NCBI GenBank assembly: GCA_964247675.1
Contig: CAXTVW010000088.1
Span: forward strand, 1 to 14,320
Source of the DNA: BOG-908 sp964247675
Lineage (GTDB): Bacteria; Pseudomonadota; Alphaproteobacteria; Acetobacterales; Acetobacteraceae
DNA: 14,320 bases
Direction of reading: 5' to 3'
Positions 1-6,061 of this stretch are shown piece by piece. The notes below the pieces were generated by a model, which was not told the origin of the DNA, searched no databases, and worked only from the letters and a program-made list of their open reading frames with translations. Numbering within the stretch: the first letter of the stretch is position 1; each line of letters begins with the position of its first letter. The translations under genes were made by a program, and so were the position numbers.

Positions 1-42
1 AGTTTTTTGCTTCTTTTTTGCAAAAAAGAAGGCCTTTCTTCC
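1..42 (+). repeat. Palindromic repeat copy R1 (subfamily A), cut by the window edge
   Basis: A 10-bp stem, CTTCTTTTTT at 10-19 and AAAAAAGAAG at 22-31, encloses the two bases GC, so 10-31 is a perfect palindrome. It is preceded by GTTTTTTG and followed by the subfamily A tail GGCCTTTCTT. The tail points at the nadE stop codon (44-46), one base away. The AAA that begins other copies lies outside the window. It could act as a transcript end for nadE, although the stem is weak and is not a textbook GC-rich terminator. Confidence 0.85.
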
Positions 43-43
43 T

Positions 44-1717
44 TCACGCCACCAGCCCCGTGTACCCGTTCGTTATAGGATACCGGCGGTCCCGCCCGAA
101 CGCGCGCGACGTGATCTTCACGCCGGGGGGCGCCTGTCGGCGTTTGTATTCGGCGCGGTCCAGCATTTTCCAGACGCGCACGACCGTTTCGCGGTCGAAG
201 CCGGTTTGCACCAGGTCACATACGGATTTCTCGCCTTCGACCAGGCCGGCGAGGATGGCGTCGAGTTCTTCGTAGGGGGGGAGGCTGTCCTGGTCGGTCT
301 GGTCGTGTTTCAGCTCGGCACTGGGAGGTTTGGTGATTACACGCTGCGGCATGACCGGCCCGTTGGGGCCCAGGGCGCCTTCGGGGTGATGGGCGTTGCG
401 CCAGGTGCTCAGGGCGAAGACGGTGGTCTTGTAGACGTCCTTCAGGACCGAGTAGCCGCCGCACATGTCACCGTAGAGGGTGGCGTAGCCTACGGACATT
501 TCGCTCTTGTTGCCGGTGGTCAGGAGCATGTGGCCGAACTTGTTGCTCATGGCCATCAGCAGGAGGCCGCGGGCGCGGGACTGGATGTTCTCTTCGGTGA
601 TGTCATCCGGGAAGTTGGTGAACAGGGGGGCCAGGGCGGCGTTGGCGGCGTCGATGGCGGGGGTGATCGGGACTGTGTCTATGCGGATGCCCAAGAGGCG
701 GGCGCATTCGGCGGCATCATCCAGGCTGTGCTGGCTGGTGTAGGGGCTGGGGAGCATGACGGCGCGGACGCGGTCTGGGCCCAGGGCGTCTACGGCGATT
801 GCGGCGGAGAGGGCAGAGTCTATGCCGCCGGAGAGGCCCAGGAGGATGCCGGGGAAGCGGTTCTTGCGGACGTAGTCGGACAGGCCGAGGCACAGGCCGC
901 GGTAGGTCAGGTCTTCGGGGGCGGGTTCCGGGGGGAGTTCGGCTGGGGTGCAGACGAACTGGCCATCCTGGCGGTGCCAGTCGGTGATGTGCAAGGCGGG
1001 GCGGAAAGAGGGCATCACGTGGGCCAAAGTGCGGTCCGGGTTCAGCACGAAGCTGGCGCCGTCGAAGACCAGTTCGTCCTGGCCGCAGACCTGGTTGAGG
1101 AAGATGAAGGCGAGGCCGGTTTCGACCACGCGGGCTACGGCCAGTTGTACGCGGCGGCCGGCTTTGTCTGATTCGAAGGGGGAGCCGTTGATGGAGAGGA
1201 GGAGCTCGGCGCCGGTCTCGGCCAGGGTTTCGGCGACGGTGGGGAACCACCAGTCTTCGCAGATCATCAGGCCCAGGCGGATGCCGCGGAAGACGACGGG
1301 GCCGGGGGCGGGGCCGGCGTCGAAGACGCGCTTGTCGTCGAAGACGCCGTAATTGGGGAGTTCGTGCTTGGCGCGGCGGGCGGTGATCTGGCCGGCATCG
1401 AGGAGGAAGCCGGCGTTGTAGATGGCGTGGTTGTCTCTCCAGGGGCCGCCTACGATGAGGCCTGGGCCGCCGTCGGCGGTGTCTTTCGCCAGTTCGGCCA
1501 AAGCGGTTTCGCAGTCGGTGACGAAGGCGGCTTTGCGGACGAGGTCTTCCGGAGGGTAGCCGGCAATGGAGAATTCCGGGGTGACGAGGAGGTCTGCGCC
1601 GAGGGCGGCGGCTTGGCCTCGGGCGGCGCGGATTTGGGCCAGGTTGGCGGTGATCTGGCCTTCGTGGGGGTTCAGCTGCGCCAGCGCGATGCGCAGGGTG
1701 TCGGGCGGAGTGGGCAT
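44..1717 (-). CDS. nadE: Glutamine-hydrolysing NAD+ synthase
   Basis: A 557-residue two-domain enzyme for the last step of NAD+ synthesis: it amidates deamido-NAD+ using ATP, with ammonia released from glutamine. The N-terminal nitrilase-like amidase domain (about residues 5-265) shows the expected triad: Glu48 in TPEF, Lys117 in RRAKHELPNYGVFD and Cys153 in MICEDWWFP. The synthetase domain (about 270-557) has the ATP-binding P-loop SGGIDS at 296-301, followed by TTGNKSE (400-406) and LYGDMCGGY (414-422). The length fits the roughly 550-residue bacterial form. ATG at 1715-1717 is chosen because the amidase fold begins directly after it; there is no good SD. The gene stands alone, with repeat R1 one base behind its stop. 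Upstream is a G-rich non-coding stretch with no clear promoter. Confidence 0.96.
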   Translation of the reverse strand: MPTPPDTLRIALAQLNPHEGQITANLAQIRAARGQAAALGADLLVTPEFSIAGYPPEDLVRKAAFVTDCETALAELAKDTADGGPGLIVGGPWRDNHAIYNAGFLLDAGQITARRAKHELPNYGVFDDKRVFDAGPAPGPVVFRGIRLGLMICEDWWFPTVAETLAETGAELLLSINGSPFESDKAGRRVQLAVARVVETGLAFIFLNQVCGQDELVFDGASFVLNPDRTLAHVMPSFRPALHITDWHRQDGQFVCTPAELPPEPAPEDLTYRGLCLGLSDYVRKNRFPGILLGLSGGIDSALSAAIAVDALGPDRVRAVMLPSPYTSQHSLDDAAECARLLGIRIDTVPITPAIDAANAALAPLFTNFPDDITEENIQSRARGLLLMAMSNKFGHMLLTTGNKSEMSVGYATLYGDMCGGYSVLKDVYKTTVFALSTWRNAHHPEGALGPNGPVMPQRVITKPPSAELKHDQTDQDSLPPYEELDAILAGLVEGEKSVCDLVQTGFDRETVVRVWKMLDRAEYKRRQAPPGVKITSRAFGRDRRYPITNGYTGLVA

Positions 1718-1825
1718 GGGCGATAGGTAGGGGGACGCAGGGTGGGGTGCAATGTTGGGGCGGGTGGGGGTGGTGCTTGCTGGTTGGGTTGGGGGGTGTG
1801 CGCCCGACCTGGTTTAGCGTGGCGG

Positions 1826-1900
1826 CAGCAGGGTTTTCCGTGAAGCCCGCTTCGCGCCGCCAGGGCGGTGGCCTTTGGCCAGGCTTGGCGGAAAACGCTG
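1826..1900. repeat. Branched foldable element (candidate dispersed repeat or structured RNA)
   Basis: The long arms GTTTTCCGTGAAGCC (1833-1847) and GGCTTGGCGGAAAAC (1882-1896) pair over 15 positions with two mismatches. A further CAGC (1826-1829) pairs with GCTG (1897-1900) across a three-base bulge. Inside are two smaller palindromes: CCGCC/GGCGG (1857-1861 and 1864-1868) and TGGCC-TTT-GGCCA (1869-1881). The result is a stem with two inner hairpins. It sits in gene-free DNA. Whether it is transcribed cannot be told from one copy. Confidence 0.45.
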
Positions 1901-2118
1901 GCGCCGGCTTGGGGTGCAGGCGGGATGGAGAGGCGGCGGTTTGACCTGATGGAGGGACTGGATTTGCGGTGGGGGTGGGGCGGCGTGTCTGGGGCGTGGA
2001 CGTGTTTGGGGGGCGGCGGTCCGCGCTGTGTCGGGCTGCGGGCGGCGGGCGGGTTGGCTTCTGGGTGGCTTCGGCGCGGTTGGTTGGGATCGGGCGGTGC
2101 GGAGGCGGGGTGGCGGGC

Positions 2119-2152
2119 GGTTTGGTCCTTTTTGGAAGAGGACTGGTTGCCT
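2119..2152 (+). repeat. Decayed copy of the palindromic repeat (R8)
   Basis: The order GGTTTGGTCCTTTTTGG, then AAGAGGACTGGTTGCCT, matches the subfamily B variant seen in R3 (GTTTTTTGGTCC, T run, A run, GGACTGCTTGC) with scattered changes. The stem survives as GTCCTTTT (2125-2132) against AAGAGGAC (2136-2143), eight pairs including one T-G wobble. Its tail points at the stop codon of the gene ending at 2180, 27 bases away, as other copies do. The resemblance was judged by eye. Confidence 0.5.
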
Positions 2153-2179
2153 GCTGAGCGCGGCCGTTGCGGGAGGGGA

Positions 2180-2896
2180 TTATTCCAGCTTTGGGCGGTG
2201 GTGCGGCGGGGGGCGTAGCTGGGATTCCAGGTGGGGTTGGAGGCGGGAGCGGTCTGGGGCGATGCCGAAGATTTCGCAGATGCGGGCGAAGTTGGTGGAG
2301 AGGTGGTCGTCGGGGTGGGCGGTTAGGGTTTCCTCGATGATTTCGGGGAGGGTTTCGGGGATGGCGTTGTGGGCGGGGGAGATGAGGGCGAGGTTGCCTA
2401 CGGCTTCGTAGAGATTGCCGGCGTCGCCTACGGAGAAGCGGGGGCGTTCGTATTCGTCTTCGAGGGCGTCATCCAGGTCTGCGTCCAGGTTGGGGTACGC
2501 GGGTTCGGACCAGGCGGGGTGGGGGGATTGGGGGCGGCGGGCGAAGGTGTTGTTGACGATCTTTTCCCATAGCTCGACGGACTGGCGGACGCTGCGGGAA
2601 TGTCGCGCGAAGGCCAGGTCCGGATCTGCGGGTTTTGCGGCGAGGGCGGGTTGTGGGGTGGGGGATTTGGTGGCGGGGGCGGGTTCTTGGGTGGAGTGGG
2701 GTTGGTCATGGGCGGCCAGGGCGCGGGCGGCGGCGGCTCGGGCCAGGGCCATGCCGAGGTCACGCAGTTCCAGGCAGTCGGCGAGGTTTTCGGCTCGGTG
2801 GGCTGCTTGGGTTGGGTCGGGGGTTTGGGGGGAGATGGCGTTCAGGGTGGTGGGTGCCTGGTTGGTGGAGCGGGGGAACATTTGTAGAACATTCAT
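2180..2896 (-). CDS. Hypothetical protein with an alanine-rich helix and acidic middle segment
   Basis: I do not recognise a characterised family. From the ATG at 2896 the protein has 238 residues. An N-terminal Leu/Ala-rich helix (about 36-62, with ELRDLGMALARAAAARAL) is followed by a Pro/Thr-rich linker (65-90). Next is a conserved-looking segment DPDLAFARHSRSVRQSVELW (91-110), then an acidic stretch (136-151) and a C-terminal part ending in a Pro/His-rich tail. The LAFARxxRxVRQ segment resembles hypothetical proteins I recall from Acetobacteraceae; this is recollection, not a search. No membrane segment or signal peptide is visible. Start choice is uncertain: TTG at 2929, ATG at 2896 and ATG at 2881 are in frame, and only the last has an SD-like GGATG, rather far upstream. 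A decayed repeat follows the gene. Confidence 0.72.
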   Translation of the reverse strand: MNVLQMFPRSTNQAPTTLNAISPQTPDPTQAAHRAENLADCLELRDLGMALARAAAARALAAHDQPHSTQEPAPATKSPTPQPALAAKPADPDLAFARHSRSVRQSVELWEKIVNNTFARRPQSPHPAWSEPAYPNLDADLDDALEDEYERPRFSVGDAGNLYEAVGNLALISPAHNAIPETLPEIIEETLTAHPDDHLSTNFARICEIFGIAPDRSRLQPHLESQLRPPPHHRPKLE

Positions 2897-3099
2897 CCAG
2901 GGTGGGCAAGTGGTTTGGGCGATGTTCAAAAATTGCCATGCGTTACCCCGGCAAGCTACTGCTAAGACATCCCTCTGGCATCATAAGCTGTATAAGTATT
3001 TTAGAGATTGCAAAACGTTTTCGCCATCTGCTTGTTCTTTGCAGGATGACAGCCGCATAATGTGCACGTATATTATTCGTACACTCGCTCGAGTGCAGT
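2897..3099. other. AT-rich junction between the hypothetical gene and the island
   Basis: Composition changes here from G-rich to AT-rich. Small inverted repeats include CACTC-GCTC-GAGTG (3082-3095), four bases past the stop of the Ymh-type gene but with no T run after it, and the perfect palindrome AAAACGTTTT (3012-3021). No coding frame is convincing; the 100-residue minus-strand frame that runs in here overlaps the Ymh gene out of phase. Confidence 0.4.
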
Positions 3100-3849
3100 T
3101 CATTTCGTTACAGTAGTGGCAACCCGCTCCCATAAAGTCCCAAGCACGACGAGCAATCGCGCCGCTTCTTTCTCTGTAGGTTCCTCGGTGCCGTGGTAAT
3201 ATGGGTTTCGAATACCCATCATCGCTCCACGCAACATGTCTGTGTAGCCGCGCCTCACATCGTCTTCCGAATGTCCCTCCCAAACCGCAAACACAAAGGG
3301 GCGGTCCTTGCCAAAGGCTTGGTTTACAAGATCAGAGCTGTCCAGTTCGTAAAGTCCTGTCTTCGCTCGGATGGTTGCTCGTAGCAGATCGCAGCCACGG
3401 CGAATTGCACTTAGATATTGTCCCGAATGGAATAGCGGAAGTATTTGTTTGGCAAAAGCTTCAGGCATTAGTTCAGACCACATTGGACAAGGCAGGGCCT
3501 TTAATGCCAGCTGGCAGGAGGCAATAACCTCTCCTCGGAGTTTCGGCAACACTGACCGAAAAAGCTGCTCCCATTTCTCGCTTGATTCACTGCATATACA
3601 GTCTTCAAACTGCGCCCTTGCAGCAAATTTAACCCCCACTTGCTTCTCAAGTTGCTTAATGAGCAAACAAAATTTATCGGCCATACTCCTTCTTACGGTA
3701 ATATAATATGAATTCTTCTCTCCGGCATTCAGCCAGTTCTGTAATGTATGCTCAATGTAGTCGAGGTCGTTCACCATATGACCGAGGCAAATGGCAATGT
3801 CTGACGGCTTTGTTTCGCAAATTTTGTCATTAGATAGCTTAAGAATCAT
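3100..3849 (-). CDS. Ymh/HEPN-type protein (TIGR02391-like C-terminal domain)
   Basis: 249 residues. The C-terminal part (about 145-245) matches what I know of the 'Hypoth_ymh' domain (TIGR02391/PF09509): a helix with a KTGL-type motif (163-166), a DLVNQAFG segment (173-180), and the signature GYTDMLRGAMMGIRNPYYHG (201-220). RNPYYH (Arg214-His219) fits the HEPN RNase motif Rx4-6H, so an RNA-cleaving or nucleic-acid-associated defence role is possible but not shown. The N-terminal 140 residues are helical-looking and unassigned. The ATG at 3849 has a weak upstream AAAAGG about ten bases away. The gene is co-directional with the membrane protein ending at 4031, with a 181-base gap, so co-transcription is possible. 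Codon use is AT-richer than in the flanks. Such domains often occur near restriction-modification or abortive-infection genes; none is recognisable here. Confidence 0.75.
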   Translation of the reverse strand: MILKLSNDKICETKPSDIAICLGHMVNDLDYIEHTLQNWLNAGEKNSYYITVRRSMADKFCLLIKQLEKQVGVKFAARAQFEDCICSESSEKWEQLFRSVLPKLRGEVIASCQLALKALPCPMWSELMPEAFAKQILPLFHSGQYLSAIRRGCDLLRATIRAKTGLYELDSSDLVNQAFGKDRPFVFAVWEGHSEDDVRRGYTDMLRGAMMGIRNPYYHGTEEPTEKEAARLLVVLGTLWERVATTVTK

Positions 3850-4030
3850 CTATGGGGCCTTTTGTTTCGGTGGTCTACGTAAGGCAAGTTGCTGCTAGGG
3901 CGTGCTCTTTAGCATAGCATGCCGTTCCGTATGGATTGTCGGTATCTGGACAGCAAAGCTGCGGTTGTGCGACAAGAAAACAACTACTCGGCTGCTGTTA
4001 TTGATCGGGGAGGTCCAAGGTTCTATTCGG

Positions 4031-4666
4031 TCATTTAACTATTTGTCGAACTGCCCTCAAATTATGCCAGTCACCGTTATAATCGATGTCTAATGTGAGA
4101 CTTGCCGGCGCGGCATTGTCCGCTGTCGCCACAAGATAAAAACGAAGTACTCCGCGATGACCTGTCAGAGAGGCGTCATTTGCGGCTGCCCCGTTGAACA
4201 TGAATCTCCAGCCTTGCGTGGACTTATCAACGGCGATGACCTCTGCAAACATTTTAAAATTTGGCGGTAGTTCGCGCCCATCGAAAATCCAGCCTGGCCA
4301 CCCAAGTTGAAACGAACTGTTGAATACAGTTGGAGTGGTAACCCCGTTCAATACGCTTTGAATATCGGTCAAATAGACGCGACAATTTTGCGCTGTAGTT
4401 CTGCCGTTGTTTGTGATTTGAGCCATAATATAAACTCGGAAAACCCTTTGTCCGTTTTCTTCAAAATCTTTTTCAACTTTGAAACCTATGCCGTTTCCGT
4501 TGTAATTCAGGCCAAGAAGCGGCTTTTTCCACCATTGGACAAGTGCCGGTATGAAAACCGTGAGCAACGCTGCAAGTATCGCGGCCCCGGAACTAATAAT
4601 GGCTACGTAAACCGCCATGTGATCCGAATTTTCAGTTACTTTCGTGAGGATTTCTTCTGATGTCAC
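4031..4666 (-). CDS. Single-pass membrane-anchored protein with a beta-rich domain
   Basis: 211 residues and no family I recognise. An acidic N-terminus (1-16) precedes one hydrophobic helix (about 18-43), directly followed by WWKKP. The positive residues on the C-terminal side suggest the large domain faces the cytoplasm. Residues 50-205 look beta-rich, with QITNNGRTTAQNCRVYLTD (83-101) and a later PPNFKMFAEVIAV stretch (134-146), a pattern typical of Ig-like or CARDB-type sandwiches. The GTG start at 4666 lacks good SD spacing (AAGAG one base upstream). The ATG at residue 17 (4618) is an alternative, with GGAT three bases before it. It lies upstream of the Ymh-type gene on the same strand and is divergent from the similarly built gene at 5121. 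The low-GC codon use supports transfer. Confidence 0.65.
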   Translation of the reverse strand: MTSEEILTKVTENSDHMAVYVAIISSGAAILAALLTVFIPALVQWWKKPLLGLNYNGNGIGFKVEKDFEENGQRVFRVYIMAQITNNGRTTAQNCRVYLTDIQSVLNGVTTPTVFNSSFQLGWPGWIFDGRELPPNFKMFAEVIAVDKSTQGWRFMFNGAAANDASLTGHRGVLRFYLVATADNAAPASLTLDIDYNGDWHNLRAVRQIVK

Positions 4667-5017
4667 GCTCTTAACTCGCGAAGTTGATGAACAGCGGTTC
4701 GGATATGTAGACGGTAAGGCGCCATAAGGGAAGCGCTGCCGTGTCCAGGTGACAGTGTTCTCGCGTGTTTTCTACGATCAGGAGTCAGGGCGAACGAAAC
4801 GACCTTTTGGCGAGGCTTAGCCTGACGCCTTGGGAGCCGGCAACATTGGCCAAGCTGGTCCCGGTAGCCATTGTGGATGCTGACGAAGCGGCCATTTTGC
4901 TACATCGACCTTCGCCGCAAACAACCGCAACCAGAACATGCGCCGTGCCTATGTACGAGCATGCAACAATTGTTTGCCTAAGATGGCAAACGAACGGTTG
5001 CTCGGTATGGTGGCGCT

Positions 5018-5039
5018 GTTCGACTAGCCGAACTTTTTT
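5018..5039 (+). terminator. Rho-independent terminator-like hairpin
   Basis: GTTCG (5018-5022) pairs with CGAAC (5029-5033) around a six-base loop, and six T follow directly (5034-5039). The stem is short, but the T tract is correctly placed for plus-strand transcripts. No plus-strand gene obviously ends here, so it either insulates the promoter just downstream or ends a small RNA. Confidence 0.4.
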
Positions 5040-5053
5040 GAATGCTTTGTTCT

Positions 5054-5082
5054 TTGAATGAGCATAGGAAGACGGATATAAA
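5054..5082 (+). promoter_or_regulatory. Sigma70-type promoter for the gene at 5121
   Basis: TTGAAT (5054-5059) and TATAAA (5077-5082) are separated by exactly 17 bases. They match the -35 consensus at four of six positions and the -10 at five of six. Transcription would begin near 5089. An SD GGGAGG follows at 5109-5114. Confidence 0.5.
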
Positions 5083-5120
5083 CGAGGGAGCTTACTAGTA
5101 TTCACATTGGGAGGCCCATG

Positions 5121-5918
5121 ATGGCAAAATCTATCGGCCACGAATGGCTTAGCACAGGGGTAAGCATACTTGCTCTCGCAGCATCAAGTCTGAGTTTGCT
5201 CATAAGCTATCGCACGCAGCAAAGTAATATTGAGCACTTAAAAATAAGAGCTGTTCAAGACGACAGTTGTAGAATAGTTACGAAGGAGGGCCTTTCGCCA
5301 TCAAGGGACTACAATGAAGTATCTAAGTCTGAAAACGCAATAGCAAACGCGCCTTACTCTTCGGGCGGACTCGTATTTGGGGGCGAAATTCACTTTCGAA
5401 AAACGGTGGTCAAACTCAAGTTATGCTGGAAGCTGTCTTTCGAAAACCTGGGAAGTCAAGCGCTGACTGTTGTGAGACTCACGACGCCTTCAACCACTAT
5501 CTTGCAAAAACTACACGGTTCTTCGGTTGATGAGGAGATTTTCAACTATAGCGGTGGTAAGGCAGAGTTCCCGATGCCTGTCGAAGCAGGAAAGGCGGTT
5601 GTCTTTCAAGTAAGAGAATGGGTTATCTCATCGCGGGACACAGAGACGGTGATCAGAAAGTATTTGGAGCTCGATCGAGGTAAAAACAACTTTGAGGAAT
5701 TCTCTAAAACGTCGGCGTCGGATGGGCTGCGTACTAATGCAACCTTAACAGTAATAAGAGACGCGGTAGTCGCTGCAACATATAAACTAGACGAGACACA
5801 GACCGGATTGTTTATGCTAAACTTCGGTCTTCTGCCACCTAAGTCAGTTACCTTAGTTACGGCAGAAACTGCTCGCGGGAACTTCGTGCAGGAGCAGCTT
5901 CTCGCTACTGACTACTAA
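5121..5918 (+). CDS. Single-pass membrane-anchored protein with a beta-rich domain
   Basis: 265 residues from the ATG at 5121. The SD GGGAGG (5109-5114) is six bases before this ATG but only three before the adjacent in-frame ATG at 5118, so 5121 is preferred. A short N-terminus is followed by one hydrophobic helix (about residues 10-30) and then YRTQQ. The rest looks beta-rich: LKLCWKLSFENLGSQALTVV (99-118) and MPVEAGKAVVFQVREWV (152-168) resemble strands of an Ig-like sandwich. There is no catalytic motif and no family I recognise. The arrangement (short N-tail, one helix, N-x-G beta domain) parallels the divergent protein at 4031-4666. Codon use is AT-rich. It has its own promoter and converges on the glucosidase gene, with repeat R2 between. 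Confidence 0.7.
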   Translation: MAKSIGHEWLSTGVSILALAASSLSLLISYRTQQSNIEHLKIRAVQDDSCRIVTKEGLSPSRDYNEVSKSENAIANAPYSSGGLVFGGEIHFRKTVVKLKLCWKLSFENLGSQALTVVRLTTPSTTILQKLHGSSVDEEIFNYSGGKAEFPMPVEAGKAVVFQVREWVISSRDTETVIRKYLELDRGKNNFEEFSKTSASDGLRTNATLTVIRDAVVAATYKLDETQTGLFMLNFGLLPPKSVTLVTAETARGNFVQEQLLATDY

Positions 5919-5995
5919 TCTTGGCGCCGTTTCCTCTATGGAATTGAGTGTCTCGGTGCGGCCGCTGGCCCGCGGATGCCACAAATGCGAGGGAG

Positions 5996-6040
5996 AAAAA
6001 GTTTTTTGGTTCTTTTTTTCAAAAAAGAACTGCTTGCTTT
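5996..6040 (+). repeat. Palindromic repeat copy R2 (subfamily B)
   Basis: Stem GTTCTTTTTT (6009-6018) and AAAAAAGAAC (6021-6030) with loop TC, preceded by AAAAAGTTTTTTG and followed by the B tail TGCTTGCTT. The tail faces the stop codon of the glucosidase gene (6062), 21 bases away. On the other side (about 5972-5995) it carries an arm shared with R3 and R7 that includes CAAATGCG. It lies between two convergent genes. Confidence 0.85.
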
Positions 6041-6061
6041 CTTCGACTTGCCTGCCCTGCC

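Larger units (their letters stand above)
1718..2179. other. G-rich intergenic stretch without a credible gene
   Basis: About 460 bases lie between nadE and the hypothetical gene. The plus strand is dominated by G runs, for example 1730-1734, 1740-1742, 1744-1747, 1757-1760, 1762-1764 and 1766-1770. Plus-strand open frames here are Gly/Trp/Arg-rich, lack SD sequences and overlap one another, so I do not call them. Two structures stand out: the foldable element at 1826-1900 and the decayed repeat at 2119-2152. I see no promoter for nadE, which must nevertheless be transcribed from within or above this stretch. Confidence 0.6.
4667..5117. other. Divergent intergenic stretch with regulatory signals
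   Basis: About 450 bases separate two divergent island genes. It contains the hairpin TTGTTTGCC-TAAGAT-GGCAAACGA (4970-4993, nine pairs with one T-G), the palindrome AACAATTGTT (4965-4974) overlapping it, a terminator-like hairpin with T run (5018-5039), and a good promoter (5054-5082). Open frames of about 100 residues exist on both strands, but they cross these signals, lack SD sequences and have no recognisable domain. A short plus-strand RNA ending at the terminator is possible. Confidence 0.4.
2930..5930. mobile_element. AT-richer accessory island of three genes
   Basis: From about 2930 to 5930 the sequence is plainly less GC-rich than either flank. Its genes freely use codons such as ATA, AGA, TTA and AAA, which are scarce in the neighbours. 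It holds three genes with no metabolic link to the flanks and none of the palindromic repeats. The right edge falls between the stop at 5918 and repeat R2. No integrase, transposase, tRNA or clear attachment repeat is visible, so acquisition is inferred from composition only and the edges are approximate. Confidence 0.5.

Noticed and set aside
206..1171. 321-residue plus-strand open frame opposite nadE
   Set aside because: Composition is Gly/Val/Ala-rich with no domain; it is the antisense of a convincing enzyme gene in high-GC DNA.
1868..2218. Plus-strand open frames in the G-rich intergenic stretch
   Set aside because: Trp/Gly/Arg-rich translations that overlap one another, lack SD sequences and cross the foldable element and the decayed repeat.
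3902..4093. 63-residue plus-strand frame
   Set aside because: Overlaps the end of the membrane-protein gene on the other strand and has no SD or domain.
4765..5061. 98-residue plus-strand frame and an overlapping 118-residue minus-strand frame (4785-5141)
   Set aside because: No SD, no recognisable domain; they run through a terminator-like hairpin and a promoter, and the minus frame also overlaps the start of the gene at 5121.
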